A stretch of 5,290 bases of DNA. Source: an uncultured Bacteroidales bacterium. Its GTDB lineage: Bacteria; Bacteroidota; Bacteroidia; Bacteroidales; P3. Both the position numbers and the translations under genes were made by a program. The notes beneath the pieces are model-generated. The model was not told the origin of the DNA and did not search any database. It worked only from the letters and a program-made list of their open reading frames with translations. Below, in pieces: positions 1 to 5,290 of this stretch; position 1 is the stretch's first letter; each line of letters starts with the position of its first letter. The DNA lies in the NCBI GenBank assembly GCA_947177315.1, contig CAMWTX010000118.1:1-5290 (forward strand), in the 5' to 3' direction.

Positions 1-2158
1 ACATAATGGTGTGTTCGTAATTCCGCAATCCCTTGATCTTTTCGGTAAGGGCGTTGGGATCCATGTTCATGATTTCCGCATTGGAAAGTTCCCAGGTCAT
101 CGGGTTTTCAGGGCCGTAGAACGAATAGGCGAGCAGGCGGCGCCAGTTGTCGCGTTGCGTTTTCTTGGCATCCATGCGTTGTTTGAGCAAGTCGGCGGCC
201 AGATTGGCGTAACGTTCGGGATTGGCGGTTACCGAGCTGAGCAGGTGTTCAAAGAGTTCCACCGAGGCTTCGAAGTTCTTGTCGATACCCGTAAGGGTTA
301 CGTAAACGCGGTCGGAACCGGCCACGGCATTGTAGTTGGCGGCCAGTTTGTAGAATTCGTTCTGAAGTTCTTCCGCCGAAAATTTGTCGGTGCCCAGATA
401 GGGGAGGTATTCAAAGGCCAGATCCAGTTCCTTATCGTTGAACGAACCCATTTCATAAACATAGTAGAGCGAGAAGAGGGGGTCGCTGTCGTTGTGCTTG
501 TAGAGCAAGGGCAAGCGGTCTTTGAAGCTGCCCACGGTAAGGTCTTTTTTGAAGTCGGGGAAAGACGGTTCAATGGCCGTTACCTGCAAAGCCTGGATGT
601 CCTTGAGGTATTGGCTGGCCGTGTCGCGGTTGATCGAAAGCGGGGTGATCTGCGGTTTTTCGATGCGCGGATAGGAGGGGGCGCCTTCGAGTTTATAGAT
701 GATGGCGTAGTAATTCAGGTATTTGTTGGCGAAATCGACGATATCCTGTTTGGTGACCCTTGCCATCTTGTCGATGCTGTTCACCACATCGGCCCATTCT
801 TCATGGTTGTTGAAGGCCGTCATCATCTGCATGGCGCGGTTGCGGTTGTCGCGGAGAGCCTTGTATTGGTCCACCGTGTAGTTATCCACAATGGCCTTGA
901 GCATTTCTTCCGAGAATTCGCCGTTCTTGAGGCGTTCGATCTGGGCGAGCATGAGGTCTTTCACTTCGTCCAGGCTCTGGCCTTGGCGCGGCATGCCGTA
1001 AGCCACCAACATGCCGTAGTCGGCCAGGCTTTCGTAGAAAGCCTGGGAATACATCACCTGTTGCTGTTGGTTCAGGTTCACGTCGAACAGACCAGTCTTG
1101 CCGTTGGTAAGGATATTGCTTACCAGTTCGGCCACATGCACTTCCGGGTTGCGCGGCGAGGGCAGACGGTAGGCGAAAGCCACGCAGGCAGGATCCTGGC
1201 CGATTACCGTGTCGGCGATGTTCTGCGTCATTTCCGGTTCTTCCTCATACTTGAATTCGGGAACATCCTTGCGTTCCATCTTGCCGAAATAGCGGTCGAT
1301 GATGGCGATGGTCTTGTCGGGATTGAGGTCGCCCACCATCACTACCGCCATATTGTTGGGCACGTAGTAGGCGTCGAAGAATTTCTTGATGTTGACAATC
1401 GAAGGATTCTTAAGCTGTTCGGGCGTTCCGATAACGGTTTGCGTGCCGTAGGGATGGTGGGGGAAAAGCATCGTGAACGCTTTTTCCCACAGTTGGCGCA
1501 TGTCGCTGGCCTTGCCCATGTTGTATTCTTCATATACCGTTTCCAGTTCGGTGTGGAAAAGACGGATAATGGGGTTCATGAAGCGGTCGGCCTGGATTTT
1601 GGCCCAGTTTTCGATCTGGTTGGAGGGAATGTCTTCCACGTATGCCGTGATGTCGTTGCTGGTAAAGGCGTTGGTTCCCTGCGAACCGATGGCGGCCATC
1701 AACTTGTCGTATTCATTGGGAATGGCATATCGGGCGGCGATCTGCGAAACGCTGTCTATCTGGCGGTAGATGGCGGCGCGTTGGGCTTCGTCTGTGGTCT
1801 GACGGTAGGTTTCGAACAATTGTTCGATTTGGTCCAGATACACTTTTTCAGCCTCGTAGTTCACGCTTCCGAAAGATTCGGTACCCTTGAACATAAGGTG
1901 TTCGAAGTAGTGCGCCAAGCCTGTGGTTTCGGCAGGGTCGTTCTTACCGCCGGCGTTCACGGCCACGATGGTCTGCAGGCGCGGCGCGTCTTTGTTGACC
2001 GACAGATACACCTTCAAACCGTTGTCTAAGGTGTAGATACGGGTTTTCATGGGATCGTTGGGAACGGTCTCATATTTGTACTTGCCCTGACAGGAAGCGA
2101 GCAACATGGCTGCCGGCAGGACCAACAGGCCCAGAAGGCGGAAAATGTGTTTTTTCAT
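1..2158 (-). CDS. M16-family zinc metallopeptidase lipoprotein, 3' end cut by window edge
   Basis: Probable periplasm-facing zinc endopeptidase of the insulinase/pitrilysin (M16) family, which degrades peptides and small proteins. The minus strand reads from ATG at 2158 through 719 intact codons to the left edge; family members of this two-half type usually exceed 900 residues, so the C-terminus is missing. Residues 1-22 are a hydrophobic signal ending in lipobox LASC, with Cys23 as the lipidated residue. The inverted zinc motif HYFEH is His83-Tyr-Phe-Glu86-His87 (1912-1898), followed by LMFKGT. The family signature GTNAFTSNDITAY lies at 161-173. ELETVYEE at 204-211 supplies conserved Glu204 and probable third ligand Glu211. 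A helical insert of about 50 residues (roughly 101-155) separates the two zinc regions. HPYGT and YYVPNNMAVVMVGD follow in the first half. A second M16 half starts near residue 500, and its equivalent of HxxEH is LAFEY (580-584), so it should not bind zinc. The gene starts 81 bp after the barrel gene. Substrate unknown; family assignment is firm. Confidence 0.95.
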   Translation of the reverse strand, partial: MKKHIFRLLGLLVLPAAMLLASCQGKYKYETVPNDPMKTRIYTLDNGLKVYLSVNKDAPRLQTIVAVNAGGKNDPAETTGLAHYFEHLMFKGTESFGSVNYEAEKVYLDQIEQLFETYRQTTDEAQRAAIYRQIDSVSQIAARYAIPNEYDKLMAAIGSQGTNAFTSNDITAYVEDIPSNQIENWAKIQADRFMNPIIRLFHTELETVYEEYNMGKASDMRQLWEKAFTMLFPHHPYGTQTVIGTPEQLKNPSIVNIKKFFDAYYVPNNMAVVMVGDLNPDKTIAIIDRYFGKMERKDVPEFKYEEEPEMTQNIADTVIGQDPACVAFAYRLPSPRNPEVHVAELVSNILTNGKTGLFDVNLNQQQQVMYSQAFYESLADYGMLVAYGMPRQGQSLDEVKDLMLAQIERLKNGEFSEEMLKAIVDNYTVDQYKALRDNRNRAMQMMTAFNNHEEWADVVNSIDKMARVTKQDIVDFANKYLNYYAIIYKLEGAPSYPRIEKPQITPLSINRDTASQYLKDIQALQVTAIEPSFPDFKKDLTVGSFKDRLPLLYKHNDSDPLFSLYYVYEMGSFNDKELDLAFEYLPYLGTDKFSAEELQNEFYKLAANYNAVAGSDRVYVTLTGIDKNFEASVELFEHLLSSVTANPERYANLAADLLKQRMDAKKTQRDNWRRLLAYSFYGPENPMTWELSNAEIMNMDPNALTEKIKGLRNYEHTIM

Positions 2159-2239
2159 TTTGTTAAAAATGTTTTTGTTTATGCCTCAGGGTGAAAACCA
2201 CCCCTTAAAGAGCGCACGAATTTACAATTTTTTTCGGTT
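2159..2239 (-). promoter_or_regulatory. 81 bp gap upstream of the peptidase gene, with weak hairpin and possible -7 element
   Basis: The gap between the barrel stop and the peptidase start is AT-rich next to the ATG, as is usual for Bacteroidota leaders, with no clear Shine-Dalgarno sequence. Read on the minus strand it contains TAAATTCG (2224-2217), one mismatch from the Bacteroidota -7 consensus TAnnTTTG, but no TTG is seen at the expected distance upstream. A small hairpin, GGGTG-5 nt-CACCC (2203-2189), is present without a following T run, so it is not a convincing intrinsic terminator. A separate promoter is possible, but read-through from the barrel gene is equally compatible. Confidence 0.25.
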
Positions 2240-4738
2240 TTAATTGCCTCGGCCTCCACCTCCGCCTCCGCCCAATCGGGAGGATTCATCCGAACTTTCC
2301 AGATGCCGCGGCCCTCTGCCGTTCATATTGTTGCCAAAACGCCACGAGAGCGAGATACGACCGGCATATTTCTCCCAATGGTAGTTCCAGTAATTCACGG
2401 TATTGCCTTCGGCGGTGGGATAGACCGCTTTTCCGCCATAGGCAGACAGATCCACATCGAAGGATGCCGAAAGTCTGAGCGTCTTTTCGAGGAAGAAGGC
2501 TTTGAGCCCCAGCCCCAGCCCGTGGCGTCCGTTCCGTTTGGTAAAATTGCTTCTGGAGGGGAAAGAACCGTAACCGTAGGCCGAAAGGGTAAGGTAGGAG
2601 GTGGCATCTACCTCGGTGTTGAGCCAGTAACCGGCGTTGAAGCTGCGGTTGGTGCGCATCTTGCCCTCATAGAGGATGCTTGAGTTTCCGTAACTGCCGT
2701 TGAGGAATACATTGAGCCGCCATATCTTGAAAAATGTCAGCTGGGTGGAAAGGTCAAGCCCTACGAAATCGCCCTTTCCGGCATTGACGGGCTGCGAGTA
2801 GATAAGGTAGCGGTTTCCCTCTTTTATATAGGTGTCGAGGCTGCCGGTGGTGCCGTCGGTATGGATATAGTTTACGGTGGCGAAAAACTTGTAGTTGAAC
2901 GAATAGGTAAGGCTCAGGTTATGCGAGTATTCGGGCTGGAGGCGGGGATTGCCGCATTGGTATTGCCCCGCGCCCCCGTCCAGCACAAACGGATTGAGCA
3001 GGGAATAGTCGGGCCGGGAAAGCCGGTAACGGTACGAAAGGCTCAATTGGTTCTTGTTGCCGATAGGCTGGCTGATGGTGATGTTGGGGAAGGGGCGTAT
3101 GTATTGGTTCGTGTTGAGGGAATCCATCGACTTGCTGATGCCTTCGGTATAGGTGTATTCGGCGCGGATGCCCACCTGCAGCGCGGTCTTGGTCTTGAAG
3201 GTGTGGTTCAGCATGATATAGGCCGCGCCGATAAGCTCGTGGTAGAGATAATGGTCGCGGAGGTTCCGGAGCGAAGTGTCGGCACGGTAAAAATCCGCGG
3301 ATTCCTGCCGCAGACGGCTGTTGTTGTCCACATAGCTGAACTTGATGCCCGCCTCGAGGCGCGTCTGCATATTGAAAGGATGCTCGTAATCCAGTTTGAG
3401 ACTGTAGATGTTCGATTTGAAAGGTTGAAAAAGCTTGGTGTCCGTGCCTTGCAGGGGCGTTTGGGAAAAAGCCCCGGAGTATTCCACCGCGCTCCGGTAA
3501 TCGATGTTCTGGAGACTGTGGTCATATTCGAGGTTCAGGCTCAGTTTGCGGTCATACACGGTGTCGAACTTATGTTCGTAGTTGAAATTCACGGTATGGC
3601 TGGCGTATTTCCAAGCCGTGCGGGTATCTTGGTTCAACAGGCCGGAAATGGAGTCGGGAAGGTGTACATGGTCAGGATAGAACGCTTCGCGGTTGATTCT
3701 CGGGCCGCCGCCGTTTCCGCTGTAGCCGCTGTAGGCAAGACTCATTACGTCTCTTTTGGAAAGATAGGCATCGATGCCGCCCTTGCCGTAGAAGCCGAAG
3801 TAATTGTTTTTTTCGTTGCCTTGGAGGGTTCCCCGCCGGCTGCCGTCGGCGTATTGGGTATAGGATTCGTGGTGGCTTTTGTTTCCGCCCCCATACACGC
3901 TACCGTTGGCGTAGAGGGTAAAATGCTTGTGGCGGTAGTTGAGGTCAAGCCCGCCGTTTCCGCCAAAGGTGTTGGAATAGCGTATTCCACCGTTCAGCGA
4001 ACCGGAAAATCCGCTTGTCATCAGGCGGTTGGTCTTGAAGTTGATGATACCGCCCGTGCCTTCGGCATCGTATTTGGAAGATGGGTTGGTCATGACCTCG
4101 ATTTTGTCGATGGTGTTGGCCGGCATGCCGCGCAGGTAGTTGGCCAGGCTCTGCCCGTCGAGGCGGGTGGGGCGGTCATCCACGGTGATGAGTACGCCGC
4201 TTCTGCCGTTGAGCGAGATATTGTCGTCTTTGTCGATGGTTACGCCGGGAAACTTCTTGAGCATCTCAAAGGCGTTGTCGGCCTGGGTTACGAGGCTTTG
4301 CGAAACGTTCATCGTGATTTTGCCGGCTTCCATCTCCATCATCGGGCGTTTGGCGCGGATCACCACCTTGTCTAACTGCACCGAGGCCGAAGTCATTTCT
4401 ATCGTGCCCAGCTGGATGTCCCGATGGGCGGCATCGATACTGAAAACGGGCGAGTTGCTGCGGTGGTAGCCCAATACCGCCACCTGCACGAAATAAGTGC
4501 CGGCGGGAATCTTCCTGAACTGAAAATAGCCGCTGTCGGAAGAGGCCGTGCCCATTACCTGCGTGCTGTCGGAGGCCTTTACCAACACCACGTTGGCAAA
4601 AGGAATCCCCGATGCGCTTTCCTTGTCGTGCACGCGCCCCGCAATGTTTCCCGTCTGGGCGAATACCTGCTGGAAACTGCCGGCGGCCAGCCCCGTTACG
4701 AGCAACCACCGGCATATAACCAAAATAACCTTTTTCAT
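2240..4738 (-). CDS. Outer-membrane beta-barrel protein, TonB-receptor-like, with CarboxypepD_reg-like domain
   Basis: Predicted outer-membrane receptor or transporter of 832 residues, resembling the Bacteroidota OMP_b-brl_3 group related to TonB-dependent receptors. Residues 1-27 are a signal peptide (MKKVILVICRWLLV..., likely cleavage after VFA, before Gln28). Residues about 31-115 match a CarboxypepD_reg-like domain (IAGRVHDKESASGIPFANV, then SGYFQFRKIPAGTY). QLDKVVIRAK at 121-130 resembles the TonB-box stretch that precedes the plug in Bacteroidota receptors. The plug spans about 140-240 and carries KKFPGV, ISLNGRSGVLITVDDRP, MPANTIDKIEV and PSSKYDAEGTGGIINFKT. The rest, to about residue 803, has many amphipathic strands with aromatic girdles, ending RISLSWRFGN. 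A 29-residue polar tail with seven consecutive glycines follows, an unusual end for a barrel. ATG at 4738 is preferred over an in-frame TTG at 4747 because the signal peptide's basic MKK start begins there. It follows the GntR gene by 54 bp. Ligand unknown. Confidence 0.93.
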   Translation of the reverse strand: MKKVILVICRWLLVTGLAAGSFQQVFAQTGNIAGRVHDKESASGIPFANVVLVKASDSTQVMGTASSDSGYFQFRKIPAGTYFVQVAVLGYHRSNSPVFSIDAAHRDIQLGTIEMTSASVQLDKVVIRAKRPMMEMEAGKITMNVSQSLVTQADNAFEMLKKFPGVTIDKDDNISLNGRSGVLITVDDRPTRLDGQSLANYLRGMPANTIDKIEVMTNPSSKYDAEGTGGIINFKTNRLMTSGFSGSLNGGIRYSNTFGGNGGLDLNYRHKHFTLYANGSVYGGGNKSHHESYTQYADGSRRGTLQGNEKNNYFGFYGKGGIDAYLSKRDVMSLAYSGYSGNGGGPRINREAFYPDHVHLPDSISGLLNQDTRTAWKYASHTVNFNYEHKFDTVYDRKLSLNLEYDHSLQNIDYRSAVEYSGAFSQTPLQGTDTKLFQPFKSNIYSLKLDYEHPFNMQTRLEAGIKFSYVDNNSRLRQESADFYRADTSLRNLRDHYLYHELIGAAYIMLNHTFKTKTALQVGIRAEYTYTEGISKSMDSLNTNQYIRPFPNITISQPIGNKNQLSLSYRYRLSRPDYSLLNPFVLDGGAGQYQCGNPRLQPEYSHNLSLTYSFNYKFFATVNYIHTDGTTGSLDTYIKEGNRYLIYSQPVNAGKGDFVGLDLSTQLTFFKIWRLNVFLNGSYGNSSILYEGKMRTNRSFNAGYWLNTEVDATSYLTLSAYGYGSFPSRSNFTKRNGRHGLGLGLKAFFLEKTLRLSASFDVDLSAYGGKAVYPTAEGNTVNYWNYHWEKYAGRISLSWRFGNNMNGRGPRHLESSDESSRLGGGGGGGRGN
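2252..2272 (-). repeat. Poly-glycine codon tract at the 3' end of the barrel gene
   Basis: Seven consecutive glycine codons, alternating mainly GGC and GGA with one GGT, encode residues 823-829 just before the final Arg-Gly-Asn. The DNA is a near-perfect GGCGGA hexamer repeat, so it could change length by slippage without breaking the frame if whole triplets are gained or lost. Glycine-rich tails occur in other Bacteroidota barrel proteins; their function is not established here. Confidence 0.7.
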
Positions 4739-4740
4739 GA

Positions 4741-4775
4741 CGCACAAAAATATTAATAAAGTTTAAGAAATCCAA
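4741..4775 (-). promoter_or_regulatory. Candidate Bacteroidota-type promoter between the GntR and barrel genes
   Basis: On the minus strand the 54 bp gap holds TATTTTTG (4752-4745), an exact match to the Bacteroidota -7 consensus TAnnTTTG, and a TTG (4775-4773) 20 nt upstream, the expected place for the -33 element. An 8 bp perfect palindrome TATTAATA (4758-4751) overlaps the -7 element and could be an operator half, although such palindromes are common in AT-rich DNA. The -7 element ends only 6 nt before the ATG at 4738, which would give a leaderless or nearly leaderless transcript. The match may therefore be fortuitous, with the barrel gene transcribed from upstream. Confidence 0.35.
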
Positions 4776-4792
4776 GAAACAAGTTTGGATGC

Positions 4793-5134
4793 TTATGCAT
4801 ATTGTTCCAGTTCCTTGAAATCTATGCCCAACAGCTTCATGCGGGAAACGAAGGCCGGAACGCTTTTGAGAAAATCCTCGCGCATCAGTCCTGCGGCTTT
4901 CTGCCGGCTTTCCTCGCTGATCAAAAAGCCTATGCCCCGCTTGCTGTAAATGATGCCGTGGCGTTCCAAGTGTTCGTAGGCGCGCATCACCGTATTGGGG
5001 TTCACCATCAGCGTGGCGCCGAACTCCCGCACGGAGGGAATCCGGTCTTCGGGCTTGTATTCTTCCTGCAATATCTTTTCGCACACATATTCGGCTATCT
5101 GCTCGAATATGGCTTTATCGGATCTGAATTCCAT
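4793..5134 (-). CDS. GntR-family transcriptional regulator, YtrA-like subfamily
   Basis: Small DNA-binding repressor of 113 residues. The N-terminal winged helix-turn-helix is clear: AIFEQIAEYVCEKIL (8-22) is the first helix, IPSVREFGATLMVNPNTVMR (32-51) covers the helix-turn-helix with the family's typical PSVRE and VNPNTV motifs, and AYEHLERHGIIYSKRGIGFLI (52-72) forms the following helix and wing. Only about 40 residues remain after the wing, too short for the ligand domains of FadR, HutC or MocR relatives, which fits the YtrA subfamily where this short helical tail serves for dimerisation. YtrA-type regulators usually repress neighbouring ABC-transporter or envelope genes and their own operon. 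It starts 12 bp after the stop of an upstream membrane-protein gene, implying co-transcription, and lies 54 bp ahead of the barrel gene, a plausible target. The effector cannot be told from sequence. Confidence 0.93.
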   Translation of the reverse strand: MEFRSDKAIFEQIAEYVCEKILQEEYKPEDRIPSVREFGATLMVNPNTVMRAYEHLERHGIIYSKRGIGFLISEESRQKAAGLMREDFLKSVPAFVSRMKLLGIDFKELEQYA

Positions 5135-5146
5135 GTTGCGTCGGTT

Positions 5147-5290
5147 TTAGAACTGTTGGCGTCTGATCTGGAAGAAGCCCCATATCCAAAGACCTATCGG
5201 CAACACAATGGAAACGAATATACTGGATATAAGGGCAAGGCGGTTGACGGCGGGTTCATCGAGGTGCATCCAAATGGCATGGTGGTTGAA
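5147..5290 (-). CDS. C-terminal end of a membrane protein, 5' part outside the window
   Basis: The minus strand is open from the right edge for 47 codons to a TAA at 5149-5147. The fragment begins FNHHAIWMHLDEPAVNR, continues with one hydrophobic segment of about 25 residues (LALISSIFVSIVLPIGLWIW and a few more), and ends in a short basic tail IRRQQF. This is the look of the last transmembrane helix of an inner-membrane protein with a cytoplasmic end. The stop lies 12 bp before the GntR start, so the two are probably in one operon. YtrA-type regulators often accompany ABC-transporter permeases, so a permease is one possibility, but no diagnostic motif is visible and the family is unassigned. 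Coding is supported by the open frame, membrane-like composition and operon spacing. Confidence 0.7.
   Translation of the reverse strand, partial: FNHHAIWMHLDEPAVNRLALISSIFVSIVLPIGLWIWGFFQIRRQQF

Noticed and set aside
11..2029. 672-codon open frame on the plus strand
   Set aside because: It is in exact codon register opposite the M16 gene, and is open because the sense strand avoids TTA, CTA and TCA codons; it ends exactly at the Leu44 TTA codon of the protease. The minus strand carries all the M16 motifs, and the plus translation resembles no protein family.
2189..2203. Intrinsic terminator after the barrel gene
   Set aside because: The stem is only 5 bp (GGGTG/CACCC) and no T run follows it in the direction of transcription.
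2861..4375. 504-codon open frame on the plus strand
   Set aside because: It is the same type of antisense shadow, in codon register opposite the barrel gene, whose minus-strand product has signal peptide, plug and barrel motifs.
4739..4747. TTG start at 4747 adding three residues to the barrel protein
   Set aside because: The ATG at 4738 begins directly with the basic MKK region of a normal signal peptide, so the upstream TTG is unnecessary.
4266..5084. 272-codon open frame on the minus strand spanning the regulator and the barrel start
   Set aside because: It is out of frame with two well-supported genes and crosses their intergenic gap; its arginine-rich, low-order translation is typical of a shifted frame.

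Overview
The window looks like chromosomal DNA from the phylum Bacteroidota, most likely order Bacteroidales, of moderate GC content. The evidence is a CarboxypepD_reg-like domain fused to a TonB-receptor-type plug and barrel, a short YtrA-type GntR regulator of the kind common in this order, AT-rich leaders without clear Shine-Dalgarno sites, and a candidate TAnnTTTG -7 promoter element. Genus cannot be assigned from what is visible. No mobile element, CRISPR array, tRNA or rRNA was seen.

Everything convincing is on the minus strand, so transcription runs from high to low coordinates. In that order: the last 47 codons of a membrane protein cut by the right edge (5290-5147); a 113-residue GntR/YtrA-family repressor starting 12 bp later (5134-4793); after a 54 bp AT-rich gap, an 832-residue outer-membrane beta-barrel protein with signal peptide, CarboxypepD-like domain, plug and barrel (4738-2240); and after an 81 bp gap, a large M16-family zinc metallopeptidase made as a lipoprotein (2158 to the left edge). 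The last gene shows 719 codons and runs off the window without its stop. It was reconstructed by reading the reverse complement and is intact across the window.

The arrangement suggests one transcription unit or two tightly linked ones: a membrane protein and its regulator, followed by an outer-membrane receptor-like barrel and a periplasm-side protease. An outer-membrane receptor next to an M16 peptidase recalls the FusA/FusC ferredoxin-import system of Pectobacterium and the yddA-yddB-pqqL cluster of Escherichia coli, in which an imported protein or peptide is thought to be cut in the periplasm. Here this is only a hypothesis based on gene order and domain content; both families are also common in Bacteroidota in other settings.

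The long open frames on the plus strand across the peptidase and barrel genes are antisense shadows produced by codon bias.
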